From contig NZ_QGDL01000003.1 of assembly GCF_003149245.1 (NCBI RefSeq), forward strand, positions 62,001 through 126,000: DNA of 64,000 nt, given 5' to 3'. The notes under the pieces were generated by a model. It did no database searches and was not told where the DNA came from. It was given only the letters and a program-made list of their open reading frames with translations. This document shows, in pieces, positions 38,104 to 48,034 of the stretch; position 1 is the first letter of the stretch, and each line of letters opens with the position of its first letter. Made by a program: the position numbers and the translations under genes. The DNA comes from Faecalicatena orotica. GTDB taxonomy: Bacteria; Bacillota; Clostridia; Lachnospirales; Lachnospiraceae.

Positions 38104-38199
38104 AGGCGGACGGGGGAAACACATATGATTTGTGGAAAGATGGATTTTCTTCCGTAGGAACGGATAATCCAATAAATCGAAATATGATACAAAAGTAAA
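38104..38199 (+). pseudogene. Fossil fragment of a GPH symporter gene
   Basis: The frame from ~38104 reads LQADGGNTYDLWKDGFSSVG before a nearby stop. It matches the TYGLWKDGFSAVGMGN segment of the intact symporter at 32387-33799, at protein and partly DNA level. No start or further homology is seen. The remaining bases to 38289 hold no recognisable gene apart from the ribosome site of the GH3 gene. Confidence 0.55.
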
Positions 38200-38289
38200 A
38201 GTGAGTTACCGCCGGATGATATTGTGGATGAAGCGATAAAGTAATACAGTAAATATAACAAAAAGAGGAAGATGAGCTGGAGGTAAAAA

Positions 38290-41022
38290 ATGAGTTTTGT
38301 AGATGAATGGATCAAAAGATGGCCGGGAAATATCGGACCGCTGCCCGGAGAGAATGAAGAGGCGGTCTGCCTGCAGGGAGCAGAAGAGGGGATGGTTCTT
38401 TTAAAAAATGATGGAATACTCCCGCTCTCCGACAAAAAGCTGGCGCTTTTTGGAGCAGGCGCCGTGGATACGATTATTGGAGGAATTGGAAGCGGTTCCA
38501 CTGAGCCTCCCCTTAAGATTAATGTGGAAAAGGGACTTAAAGAGAGCGGATGTGAATTGACCTCCGAAAGATGGCTGCAAAAATTTGCCGCGGCCAGTAA
38601 GAAAGCCAATGACGAACTGGATATTGATGACTTTACGAGACTCTGGTGTGGGATTACGGTCCTTATTGATGAGCCGGAGATTACAGAGGAAGAAATTGTA
38701 GAGGCAAAGGCAGCGAAGACTGCTGTATATGTAATTCGAAGAAATACAGGGGAAGGCTATGACAGGAAGAATGAAAAAGGAGATTTCCTTTTATCTGATA
38801 TGGAATACGAGAATCTGTCAAAGATTGCGGAAGGATTTGAACACACCGTGGTAGTTCTTAATACTTCCGTTATGGATCCGCGGTTTATAGAAGAGATCCC
38901 GGGTATCGACGCAGTAATTCTGATGAACCTGCCTGGAATGATGGCAGGGAAGGCTCTGTCAGATATTCTGTTTGGAAAAGCGAATCCGTCCGGTCGCCTG
39001 ACAGATACATGGGCGCGGAGGTACGAAGACTATCCGGCTTCTGCGATTTTTTCTACAAGTGACGGAATTACGGACGAGGAAGATTATCTGGAAGATATTT
39101 ACGTGGGATACCGCTATTTTGACAGCTTTAACGTAACTCCGCATTGGTGCTTTGGGTACGGTTTAAGCTATACTGAATTTTCTATGGAAACAGAGAATGT
39201 GAATGCAGACGAGCAGAAGGTTACAGTGGCTGTTCGTGTAAAGAACACAGGAAATCGTTCAGGAAAAGAAGTAGTACAGGTCTATGTGTCCGCGCCGCAG
39301 AGCGAACGGCTTCCGAAACCGTATCAGGAGCTGAGGGGCTTCGTAAAAACAAAGAAATTGAATCCGGGAGAGGAAGAAATTGTGCAAATCAGTTTTCAGA
39401 CGGTATCGCTTGCCTCTTTTGATACAGAACGTTCATCTTATGTTCTGGAGAAAGGTCAGTATTTGATCCGTGTAGGAAAGAACAGCCGTGAGACGGAAAT
39501 TGCGGCAGTATTGTCACTTGACGATGAGGTGATTACTGAAAAGCTGGGTAAAAAGGTACAGTGTCCAAAGGAATTGAATCTTTATAAAGCACCTGCCATC
39601 ACCTATGAGCAGACGGACGCGCCTGTGCTCATGCTCAACGCTTCAAAATTTCACGCAGAAGATCACACGGCCGCAGGCACAGAATGTACCGTGACTTATA
39701 TTCCGGAAGGTGCGGAGTATGAGCCGTATGTGGAGAAAAATCCGTACAGATTAAAGTATGAGACGAAAGAAAAGGTTGAAACTGTCAGAAATGTTCCGGA
39801 TGCGACCTTCCCGGATGTGGCGGAAGGAAAGGTGACGATGGAAGAATTTGTAGCCTCACTGGATCAGGGAGTACTCCTTCGTCTTGTTACCGGAGTTTCC
39901 CACGAAACGCCCTATCCTGTTCCCAGCCGGATGAAGAAGAAAGCAGAACCGTTAAAAGCGATTCCTTCTTCCGGAAGGACTACCGCACAGTATGTGGAGA
40001 CGCTCGGTATTCCTAATTCCTATCTCGCAGACGGTCCCGCAGGCGTGCGCGTGATCGGAAAACCGACGGCAGCCTGGGCGGTGGGAACGGTCCTTGCACA
40101 GACATGGAACACAGAACTGATGGAAAAGACCGGAGACGGGTTCGGAACAGAGATGGAGGCATATCATCAGTCCGTTATCCTTGGCCCCGGCATGAATATC
40201 CACAGAGATCCTATGGGCGGACGCAGTTTTGAGTACTATACAGAAGATCCGTTTTTGAACGGAAAGATGGCAGCGGCTTTTACGAAAGGAGTTCAAAGTC
40301 ATGAAGGATGTATGGTTGCACTAAAGCATTTCGCATGCAACAGTCAGGAGACAGACCGTGGATTTTCCAGCTCAAACCTGAGCGAGCGGGCGCTTCGTGA
40401 GATTTATCTGAAAGGATTTGAAATAGTGGTAAAAGAGGCGAATCCGGGGACAATCATGACATCCTATAATAAGGTCAATGGAGTACACTCTTCGGAAAAT
40501 CGGGAGCTTCTGGAAGATATTGTGCGCGGAGAATGGGGATTTCAGGGTATGTTTATGACTGACTGGCATTCCGAATCCTACAAACCGGCAGATATCCATG
40601 CAGGGAATGACATCATCATGGGAGGAATCCAGGTTGAAGCAATCGAAGAGGCACTGGAAGGATGGGAACCGGAATTTGAAACGGATGGTTCTGTAAAGCA
40701 GCGGACAGTAATCTCATATGATGGAATTAAGCAGGATATTGTCGAAGAATGGGGCTCATTCCTGCCGTGTGCAGAAGGCGCTGATATATGCAGGACAACC
40801 GTTTTGGCAGGAACAGAAGTGGGAGAAGAGGTTCAGAAATACATAGACAGTGGCATCGCCTCTGTTCGTGAAAATCCGGACGGATCAAAGAAAATTTCCT
40901 ATAAAGGAATACGCCGGGGACGTCATCTGGCACTGGGCGATCTGCAGAGATGTGCAATGCACGTCCTTCGGTATCTGCTTAAATCCAGTGCATGGAAAGA
41001 GATGAAAAAGAACATGAAATGA
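38290..41022 (+). CDS. GH3 family glycosidase with inverted domain order
   Basis: 910 residues. The usual GH3 order is reversed: the alpha/beta sandwich comes first (~20-260, EGMVLLKNDGILPL, LMNLPGMMAG), then an FN3-like domain (~285-390), a ~120-residue linker, and the TIM barrel last (~515-800). The barrel has NSYLADGPAGVR, GPGMNIHRDPMGGRSFEYYTEDP, KHFACNSQE and the nucleophile Asp 758 in FMTDWHSES. The same inversion is known in rumen bacterial beta-glucosidases (Ruminococcus albus, Butyrivibrio). No signal peptide. Likely releases terminal beta-glucosyl or xylosyl units. GGAGG precedes the ATG. Confidence 0.92.
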   Translation: MSFVDEWIKRWPGNIGPLPGENEEAVCLQGAEEGMVLLKNDGILPLSDKKLALFGAGAVDTIIGGIGSGSTEPPLKINVEKGLKESGCELTSERWLQKFAAASKKANDELDIDDFTRLWCGITVLIDEPEITEEEIVEAKAAKTAVYVIRRNTGEGYDRKNEKGDFLLSDMEYENLSKIAEGFEHTVVVLNTSVMDPRFIEEIPGIDAVILMNLPGMMAGKALSDILFGKANPSGRLTDTWARRYEDYPASAIFSTSDGITDEEDYLEDIYVGYRYFDSFNVTPHWCFGYGLSYTEFSMETENVNADEQKVTVAVRVKNTGNRSGKEVVQVYVSAPQSERLPKPYQELRGFVKTKKLNPGEEEIVQISFQTVSLASFDTERSSYVLEKGQYLIRVGKNSRETEIAAVLSLDDEVITEKLGKKVQCPKELNLYKAPAITYEQTDAPVLMLNASKFHAEDHTAAGTECTVTYIPEGAEYEPYVEKNPYRLKYETKEKVETVRNVPDATFPDVAEGKVTMEEFVASLDQGVLLRLVTGVSHETPYPVPSRMKKKAEPLKAIPSSGRTTAQYVETLGIPNSYLADGPAGVRVIGKPTAAWAVGTVLAQTWNTELMEKTGDGFGTEMEAYHQSVILGPGMNIHRDPMGGRSFEYYTEDPFLNGKMAAAFTKGVQSHEGCMVALKHFACNSQETDRGFSSSNLSERALREIYLKGFEIVVKEANPGTIMTSYNKVNGVHSSENRELLEDIVRGEWGFQGMFMTDWHSESYKPADIHAGNDIIMGGIQVEAIEEALEGWEPEFETDGSVKQRTVISYDGIKQDIVEEWGSFLPCAEGADICRTTVLAGTEVGEEVQKYIDSGIASVRENPDGSKKISYKGIRRGRHLALGDLQRCAMHVLRYLLKSSAWKEMKKNMK

Positions 41023-41065
41023 TATGAAAAGAACAACGAATATAATAAGACGGAGGAATACGAAA

Positions 41066-41977
41066 GTGAAAATCGGAAGGATTGAAGTGGCGGACAAAAA
41101 GACCGGTATCGGGATAGCTTCCCTTGCAAAAATGAGAGCCGGTTATGCAGAAAGAACATCTGTGGGGGAGCGGTTTTCGGTGCCGCGCGGAGACAGTAAA
41201 GAGAATGTCCCCGTGCTGATCTACAGACCTGAGAAAAAGAACGCAGAAAAGCTGCCGGTGTTCTTTAATATGCACGGCGGAGCATGGGTCGCCGGCGATG
41301 CCATGATGATGGAAAGCTTTTGCCAGCTTCTTGCAGAGAGTGTACCGGCAGTCGTTGTCAATATCAATTATCATAAGGCAGATGTGATTCCCCTTCCGGA
41401 AATGTCGGCGGAAGCCTGTGATTGTGTCAGATATTTTGCCGGACATGCGGAAGAATACGGAATTGACAACAGCAGAATGGCGATTGGCGGACACAGCGCC
41501 GGAGCGAATATCGCGGCAGGGACAGTACTTCGATTAAAGGAATGCGGGATTGATATGAAACTACAGATTCTCGTATATCCCTGTGTCGATCTTCGTCCTG
41601 AGGCAAATTGCGGATGGATGAACATGGTTATCAGCAGTGTCGTACCGGAAGGACATCTGGAAGAGTGCCATATCTCACCGATGGCGGCGGAGGATGAGCA
41701 GATAAAAGCACTTTGTCCGGCTGTTATCGTGGCATGCGGCAGGGATGATTTAAAACCTCATGCGCTTAATTATGCGAAACGGCTGATTGACAATGGAGTA
41801 AATGTATATTTCAGAGAATACGAACATGCGGAGCATGGATTTTTGGAAGTAAACCGGCCGGACTACGAGCCATCCACAGACGGACGTATCAATGCGGAAC
41901 AAGGCGCTTATGCAAGAGATTGCGAGCAGTGGCTTATAAAGGTTTTAAAAAGTGAACTTTTGGAGGAAGTAAAATGA
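41066..41977 (+). CDS. Alpha/beta hydrolase, HSL-type esterase (1)
   Basis: ~303 residues from GTG 41066, which follows CGGAGGA; an ATG at 41024 directly after the GH3 stop has no ribosome site. Oxyanion motif MHGGAW, nucleophile elbow GGHSAGA, a later Asp in ACGRDD and His in EHAEHGF complete the triad of the hormone-sensitive-lipase family. Probably removes acetyl or other short acyl groups from sugars inside the cell. Its last 4 bases overlap the next esterase gene. Confidence 0.87.
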   Translation: MKIGRIEVADKKTGIGIASLAKMRAGYAERTSVGERFSVPRGDSKENVPVLIYRPEKKNAEKLPVFFNMHGGAWVAGDAMMMESFCQLLAESVPAVVVNINYHKADVIPLPEMSAEACDCVRYFAGHAEEYGIDNSRMAIGGHSAGANIAAGTVLRLKECGIDMKLQILVYPCVDLRPEANCGWMNMVISSVVPEGHLEECHISPMAAEDEQIKALCPAVIVACGRDDLKPHALNYAKRLIDNGVNVYFREYEHAEHGFLEVNRPDYEPSTDGRINAEQGAYARDCEQWLIKVLKSELLEEVK

Positions 41978-43011
41978 CCATAAATACTGAGAAAATCATC
42001 CTGAATCAAGAACGAAATGTTACGCTTTCTGCTATGGTACAGACAGTAGGCGGAGCGTGGGGATTTACAGAACGTCCGGCCGTTATGGTCATTCCGGGCG
42101 GCGGTTATGCCATGTGTTCTGACTGGGAAGCGGAAATCGTAGCATATCCCTATCTGGCAGCCGGATTTCATGCGTTCGTTCTGCGCTATTCCGTAGGAGA
42201 GCACAGAGCATGGCCGAATCCTCTGGACGACTATGAGCAGGCGATGGAGTATATTGAAACTCATGCAGAAGAGTGGGGCGTACTCACAGACAAGATCGCT
42301 GTTATCGGATTTTCCGCAGGAGGTCACCTGGCGGCATGTGCCGCAACGATGGCGAAGCATCGTCCGGCTGCTGCAATCCTTGGATACGCCGCGCTGAAGC
42401 AGGAGATTACGGATGCATGTCAGCCGGGTGGAATCGCGCCTGCTCCAATAGATCATGTCGATGCAGAGACTCCGCCTTGCTTTTTGACAGCTTGCCGGGA
42501 TGACAGTGTGGTTCCGATTTCTAACACAGTGGATTTCATGACGGTGCTGGATAAATATTCCATCACCTATGAGTGCCACATCTATCCATTTGGTGAACAC
42601 GGTTTTTCAACCGGAGAAGTGTCAGACATCGGACTGGGACAGGGCTGCAGCCGGATCCCTCAGTGGGTTCCGAATTCCGTCGGGTTTCTCTGGGATATCT
42701 TTGGACGGCTTACTCCGAAAGGAATGGGAGCCCCTGCTTGTCAGACCAAGATAAATGGAGACGCTGAACCGGTTCTGTCAGTGAGATGTTCGATCCGCCA
42801 TCTCAGGAAGTTTGTTACAGAGGTCAAGGAGCTTACTCCCGTACTCAATGCTATTGACGCTTATTCCAGCGGCATCTTTAAAGAATCTGGGAAAGTGATA
42901 GCAGATCAATTTAATTTGGGATTCCTTATGGAGGCGCTTGGCAGGACAAAGGAAGAGATTGAAGATTTAGACAAGCTGCTCAGACAAGTTCCAAATCAAA
43001 TAGATAAATAA
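41974..43011 (+). CDS. Alpha/beta hydrolase with C-terminal helical extension, esterase (2)
   Basis: 345 residues. Core ~1-255: VIPGGGYAM, nucleophile elbow IGFSAGGHLAA, Asp in ACRDDSVVP, His in FGEHGFS; it resembles acetylxylan-type esterases. About 80 further residues (~265-345), rich in helices (IRHLRKFVTEVKEL, RTKEEIEDLDKLLRQ), are not part of the hydrolase fold and match nothing I recognise. Coupled to esterase 1 by an ATGA overlap, and followed 18 bases later by a symporter gene. Confidence 0.85.
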   Translation: MTINTEKIILNQERNVTLSAMVQTVGGAWGFTERPAVMVIPGGGYAMCSDWEAEIVAYPYLAAGFHAFVLRYSVGEHRAWPNPLDDYEQAMEYIETHAEEWGVLTDKIAVIGFSAGGHLAACAATMAKHRPAAAILGYAALKQEITDACQPGGIAPAPIDHVDAETPPCFLTACRDDSVVPISNTVDFMTVLDKYSITYECHIYPFGEHGFSTGEVSDIGLGQGCSRIPQWVPNSVGFLWDIFGRLTPKGMGAPACQTKINGDAEPVLSVRCSIRHLRKFVTEVKELTPVLNAIDAYSSGIFKESGKVIADQFNLGFLMEALGRTKEEIEDLDKLLRQVPNQIDK

Positions 43012-43029
43012 CAAGCGAGAAAGGAGATT

Positions 43030-44526
43030 ATGATGAAAAAATTATTTGGGAAAAAAGAAATCAATATGGCGTCAGATGCAAAGGTAGGATGGGGCGAGCA
43101 TCTCGCCTATGGCGTCGGAAATGCAGCAAACGACGTATCCGGAACTATGATCGGAAACTACATTTTAATCTATTATACGATGGTTCTGGGGATGGATGTG
43201 CTGCTTGCCACCAGTGTACTGGCTGCATCCAGAATGATGGATGGATTATCTGATCTGATCATGGGACGCATTATTGACCGTACGCAGACCAAGATTGGAA
43301 AAGCGAAACCATGGTATTTTCGGTTCATTCTGCCTATGGTGATCTCCATGCTTCTCGTCTTTAATGTGCCTCATAGCATCGGGAGGGCAGGTCAGGTGAT
43401 TTATATGTTTCTCACCTATAATTTGGTGACCACAATCTGCGGTACAGCCCTTGGGATTTCCTTTACGTCATTAAATGGTCTGATGACTACTAACCAGATC
43501 TCAAGAGGAAGAAACGGCGTTGTGGCAAGAATATTCAGTCTGGTAACTGGTATTTTTGCCAGCAACACGATTTTCCGTTTTGCAAGGTTCTTTGGCGGCG
43601 GAGATGAATATAGTCAGAAAGGATGGAGTATGGCTATGATTGTTTACGCGGTTGTCTTTGTCTGCCTGACATTGATTCATCACTTTTTTACACATGAACG
43701 TGTAAATCAGGTGAGAAATGAAAATGAGATCACAGATAAAACACTCCGCTCTGTGACAGGGGAGAAAATTAGCGCGGGTAAATCACTGCTGTCTCTTATT
43801 AAAAATAAATTCTGGGTAACTACTTTGGTTGTGTGCGTATTTATTGCCATATTACTGACGATAAATACTACTATGGCGGTATATTTTTCTCAGTATATTA
43901 TGAATGATCTGGATGCTCAGGGCATAATTGTATCTCTTATAAGTCTGACGGCGATTCCTGGTACGCTTATCAGTCTTCCCCTTATGACCAGACTGGGAAA
44001 GCGAAATGTTATGCTTGTAGGGCTGGGAATAAACCTGATCGGCTGCCTGTTGCCTGTGTTCTCTATGAATACTATGGTTATCTACATAGGCAGTATTATT
44101 AAAGGCTTAGGATACGGAATTACAGCAGGTCCCACGGGCAGTATTATCCAGGATACGCTTACTTACGGTGAGTGGAAGAACGGCTTCAGTAATATGGGGA
44201 TGGGTAACGCGGCAAATTCTTTTGCTATGAAAGCGAGCGGAAGTCTTGGGACGATTATTGTTGGTTTTATGCTCAGCATATCGGGCTTTGTGGAGCAGTC
44301 ACTGGTTCAGTCTCAGCAAACGTTGAATATGATTAGCTTCGGATATATCTGGATGCCGGCGCTTATGGCGATTACCTGCATTATTATAATGCTGTTTTAT
44401 ACCTTGGATAAGATTTATCCACAAATTGAGGCAGATCTGAAAGAGGGTAAATATGCTCCCGGTGTTCAAAAGGAAGCCGCTGTAATTGCGGATGAGGAAA
44501 AAGGTGACAAACATTATGAAAACTAA
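43030..44526 (+). CDS. GPH family (MFS) glycoside-cation symporter 2
   Basis: 498 residues, 12 helices. Signature loop SRMMDGLSDLIMGRIIDRTQ with GKAKPWY, and GSIIQDTLTYGEWKNG in the second half. Paralogue of the symporter at 32387. Two importers in one locus suggest two different substrates or substrate sizes. AAAGGAG lies before two consecutive ATG codons; the second may be the real start. The 3' end overlaps the next gene. Confidence 0.92.
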   Translation: MMKKLFGKKEINMASDAKVGWGEHLAYGVGNAANDVSGTMIGNYILIYYTMVLGMDVLLATSVLAASRMMDGLSDLIMGRIIDRTQTKIGKAKPWYFRFILPMVISMLLVFNVPHSIGRAGQVIYMFLTYNLVTTICGTALGISFTSLNGLMTTNQISRGRNGVVARIFSLVTGIFASNTIFRFARFFGGGDEYSQKGWSMAMIVYAVVFVCLTLIHHFFTHERVNQVRNENEITDKTLRSVTGEKISAGKSLLSLIKNKFWVTTLVVCVFIAILLTINTTMAVYFSQYIMNDLDAQGIIVSLISLTAIPGTLISLPLMTRLGKRNVMLVGLGINLIGCLLPVFSMNTMVIYIGSIIKGLGYGITAGPTGSIIQDTLTYGEWKNGFSNMGMGNAANSFAMKASGSLGTIIVGFMLSISGFVEQSLVQSQQTLNMISFGYIWMPALMAITCIIIMLFYTLDKIYPQIEADLKEGKYAPGVQKEAAVIADEEKGDKHYEN

Positions 44527-45502
44527 ATTTGATCGAAGAGCAAGATTTATCCAGAATACAGCCTGTAGGAAGTATTTTAAGTGTAAACCAAATTCTTTTG
44601 ACGCACAGTCGGAAGCCGTGGATATTGTAAGAGAGGATGGCGTGCGTGTGATTACGGATATTCCTTATGGAACGAAGTACCCGAATAGTTTTTTGGATAT
44701 TTATCTCCCGAAGAAAGAATGGATGGAGAGCGCAGGAGAAAACGGAGTACCTGTGTTCGTCTACTTTCACGGCGGCGGATTCCTTTTTGGGAACCGCCGC
44801 ATGGGAGATCCGCTGACTAAGGACCCCACCGGCATGAGGGAATGGTTCGGATATTTTTTAGACAAAGGGATCGGAGTAGTCAGTGCAAGCTACGCCTTTG
44901 CTCCGGAATACAGATTCCCTGTTCAGATTAAACAGGTAGATCAGGTATTGGGATTTTTAGGCGGGCATGGGAAAGAGTATGGATTGGATTCTGACCAGAT
45001 GCTACTGGGAGGCGGAAGTGCTGGGGCGGACATGACTGAAATATATGGACTGGTGATTTCCGACAGTTCCTATGCTGCCCAATTTCCTTTTGTACCGACA
45101 GTCCGGCGTGAGCAGATAAAAGGTCTTATTATCGATGAAGCTGCCCTGTGCTTTCATACATTTAAAAACCCAAAGGGGATGGATACGATGTTGGGATGCT
45201 GGGTGGGAGAGGAAGATTTCCTACATGGTCCGAATTCCATCCTCTGTGATGTGCCGGAACATATTGCGGACAGTTATATTCCAACTTTTGTTACCGGAAG
45301 CACTGCGGATCATTTCTTTATCCAGTCCGCCTTGAAACTGAAGGTCAGGCTGGATGAAATTGGCGTTCGCTGTGACCTGTATTATCCCCCCCTTTCTATG
45401 GGGGAGTTTGGTCATGGCTTTCTTTCTCAGGCTGAAACTCCGGCAGGTAAAGCAGGAAATGAAAAGATGATAAGATTTATAGATGCCGTGTTAGGAAAAT
45501 AG
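44516..45502 (+). CDS. Alpha/beta hydrolase, HSL-type esterase (3)
   Basis: ~328 residues. Oxyanion motif YFHGGGFLFG, nucleophile elbow GGGSAGAD, and a C-terminal His in FGHGFLS. The acid residue is probably in VTGSTADH, which is less typical. An ATG at 44516 overlaps the symporter gene by 11 bases; a longer frame from 44486 would overlap by 41. Third esterase of the island, supporting acylated substrates. Confidence 0.84.
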   Translation: MKTKFDRRARFIQNTACRKYFKCKPNSFDAQSEAVDIVREDGVRVITDIPYGTKYPNSFLDIYLPKKEWMESAGENGVPVFVYFHGGGFLFGNRRMGDPLTKDPTGMREWFGYFLDKGIGVVSASYAFAPEYRFPVQIKQVDQVLGFLGGHGKEYGLDSDQMLLGGGSAGADMTEIYGLVISDSSYAAQFPFVPTVRREQIKGLIIDEAALCFHTFKNPKGMDTMLGCWVGEEDFLHGPNSILCDVPEHIADSYIPTFVTGSTADHFFIQSALKLKVRLDEIGVRCDLYYPPLSMGEFGHGFLSQAETPAGKAGNEKMIRFIDAVLGK

Positions 45503-45546
45503 GTTGAACTATCCAATATATTCGGCGGATAAGGAGGAATTATATC

Positions 45547-48003
45547 ATGCTTAGAGAAAATTTTAATGATAACTGGAAGGTCTGCAAGAGTGTTGCTGCT
45601 CTGGATGCACTTTTTTATCCGGAGAAAGTGCAGGAACCCAAACCCGTGAAACTGCCCCATGACGCCATGATATGCTCAGAGCGAAGCCCGGAGTATCCAA
45701 CGGCAGGCGGAGGCGCCTTTTTCAAAGCAGAGAATCTGGAATATACCAAAACTTTTTTTGTTCCAAAGGAAGACCAGGGTAAAGTCATCTTTCTGGAATT
45801 CGAGGGCGTGATGCAGTATGCATTCGTCTGGGTGAACGGAGGATTCGCGGGGCAGCATCCCTATGCCTATTCCAATTTTTATGTGAACATCACAGATTTT
45901 CTCCGTTTTGGAGAAGAGAATACGGTTAAAGTAATCGCCAAAAATGGAGCACAGCCCAATTCCAGGTGGTATTCCGGCGGCGGGATCTACCGCAATGTGA
46001 AAATTATAAAGGGAGAGCCTCTGCATATCTCCATGGATGGAGTGATGATATCTACCCCGATTGCTGAATCCGATCGGGCAGTTGTGGAGGTTCGGGCAAA
46101 GATAGAAAATGAGAATCTTGGATTTCGATGCGGATGGCTGAAAACCGTGATCCGGGATGAAGATGGTGCGGAAGTGGCGAAAGAGCGCACGAAATTTCAT
46201 GTTTTTTCTGAGGGAACACTCACGGTACAGCAGCGAATCTATGTAAAGAATCCTAAGCTGTGGAACCTTGACGCCCCGTATCTGTATACCTGTGAGAGTA
46301 TCCTGGAATCGGAGGAAATCAGAGATAAGACAGCGGTCTCGTTTGGAATCCGTTCGTTGACTTTGGACCCGGAACGGGGACTGCAGCTCAATGGAAGAAC
46401 GGTCAAGCTGAAAGGCGGCTGTATCCATCACGACAATGGGATGTTGGGGGCCGCTGCGTTTGAAGATGCGGAACTGCGCCGGGCAAGGCTGCATAAAAAG
46501 GCAGGCTACAATGCCCTGCGCTCCGCCCACTATCCGATGTCGAAAGCAATGCTGGACGCCTGCGATCGGACAGGACTGTTGGTCATGGATGAGTTTACAG
46601 ATGTATGGACGAGCTGTAAATGTGATTTTGACTACGGTTTCAGCTTTGCTGAGTGGTGGGAGCGGGATGTAGAACAGATGGTGTACAAGGATTATAACCA
46701 TCCCTGCGTAGTACTGTATTCCATTGGCAACGAGATACCGGAAGCCGGCTCTCCTACAGATGCGTCATGGGGGAGAAAAATCGCGGAAAAAATACGGTCC
46801 ATCGACAAGACCCGGTATATTACCAATGCGCTCAATCTTCCGGGAGCAATACTGGATGTAGTTGTGCCTATGATGAGAGCGCAGAAACCGGAAAGCGCAG
46901 GTGCGAAGAGCGGCGAGATCAATCAGGTATCCAAAGATATGCAGCAGGATATGCGCTCATGGATTTTAAACAGCGATATCCTGCAGGAGCGGATTGAAGA
47001 ATCCTGCGGCGTGTTGGATGTGATAGGATATAATTATACGACAGAGCGATATGAAAACGAACCGAAACTATCCCCGAACCGGATCGTGGTAGGTTCGGAG
47101 ACTTCTCCGGCGGCTTTGGCAGAAAACTGGGAACTGGTGGAAAAGCATGGATATCTCATTGGGGATTTCAGCTGGACTTCATGGGATTATCTGGGTGAAG
47201 TAGGAATTGGTCATTTCGGATACGAAGATGATAAGATAGACAGATTTTACGGGGATTATCCGTGGATTGCCGCATATAGCGGAGATTTCGATCTGACAGG
47301 TTTCAGGCGTCCCATATCTTATTGGAGGGAAATCATATGGGGAGGAAGAAATCATACGCCGTATATCGCGGTACAGCGGCCGGGGCGTTATGGCCAGAAG
47401 CCGGCTGACGGCAATCATATCTGGACGGATTCTATCTCTTCATGGACATGGCCCGGATATGAGGGGCATCCGATCATAGCTGAAGTCTATTCGGACGCCG
47501 AGGAGGCGGAACTTTTTATCAACGGTATCTCTCAGGGAAGAAAACCTGTAGGAGACGAGTTCAAAAAGTTCTACTGCCAGTGGGATACCGTGTATGAAAC
47601 AGGTGAAGTGGAGGCGGTAACTTATATCGGAGGGAAAGAGACCGGACGCTTCCGTCTGAAAACTGCCGGTACACCGCGTTTGCGGGTTGAAAAAGAAAGT
47701 GAGAGCCTCCGTGCCGGCACGAATGACCTGTGCTTTATTAATATTGAACTGGCCGATGAAAATGGTATCTTGAATACCGCTGTCCAGAAAGATGTTACAG
47801 TTTCACTGACAGGGGCAGGCATCCTGCAGGCCAGCGGCTCGGCAGATCCGAGAACCGAGGAAAATTATTATGACACGACTCATAAGACCTTTTATGGACG
47901 CGTACTGGCAGTGGTACGTGCAGGAGAGGAAAAGGGAACTGCAAGACTGACTGTATCGGCAGAAGGAATGGACAGTGTCGTTGTAGAGATACCTGTAGTC
48001 TGA
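45547..48003 (+). CDS. GH2 family beta-glycosidase (paralogue 3)
   Basis: 818 residues with the same five-domain plan as the other two. Acid/base Glu 396 (YSIGNEI), nucleophile Glu 518 (VVGSETSP). A polar ~45-residue insert (near ~425-475, QKPESAGAKSGEINQ) lies between the catalytic residues. C-terminal DUF4982-like and Ig-like domains (AEVYSDAEEAELFINGISQG). AAGGAGG ribosome site, no signal peptide. Confidence 0.92.
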   Translation: MLRENFNDNWKVCKSVAALDALFYPEKVQEPKPVKLPHDAMICSERSPEYPTAGGGAFFKAENLEYTKTFFVPKEDQGKVIFLEFEGVMQYAFVWVNGGFAGQHPYAYSNFYVNITDFLRFGEENTVKVIAKNGAQPNSRWYSGGGIYRNVKIIKGEPLHISMDGVMISTPIAESDRAVVEVRAKIENENLGFRCGWLKTVIRDEDGAEVAKERTKFHVFSEGTLTVQQRIYVKNPKLWNLDAPYLYTCESILESEEIRDKTAVSFGIRSLTLDPERGLQLNGRTVKLKGGCIHHDNGMLGAAAFEDAELRRARLHKKAGYNALRSAHYPMSKAMLDACDRTGLLVMDEFTDVWTSCKCDFDYGFSFAEWWERDVEQMVYKDYNHPCVVLYSIGNEIPEAGSPTDASWGRKIAEKIRSIDKTRYITNALNLPGAILDVVVPMMRAQKPESAGAKSGEINQVSKDMQQDMRSWILNSDILQERIEESCGVLDVIGYNYTTERYENEPKLSPNRIVVGSETSPAALAENWELVEKHGYLIGDFSWTSWDYLGEVGIGHFGYEDDKIDRFYGDYPWIAAYSGDFDLTGFRRPISYWREIIWGGRNHTPYIAVQRPGRYGQKPADGNHIWTDSISSWTWPGYEGHPIIAEVYSDAEEAELFINGISQGRKPVGDEFKKFYCQWDTVYETGEVEAVTYIGGKETGRFRLKTAGTPRLRVEKESESLRAGTNDLCFINIELADENGILNTAVQKDVTVSLTGAGILQASGSADPRTEENYYDTTHKTFYGRVLAVVRAGEEKGTARLTVSAEGMDSVVVEIPVV

Positions 48004-48034
48004 AAAATAAGACATGCGGAAGGAGATTTTGAAA

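Noticed and set aside
45676-46701. 341-codon antisense frame in the third GH2 gene
   Set aside because: Antisense to the GH2 catalytic half, no ribosome site and no recognisable motif.
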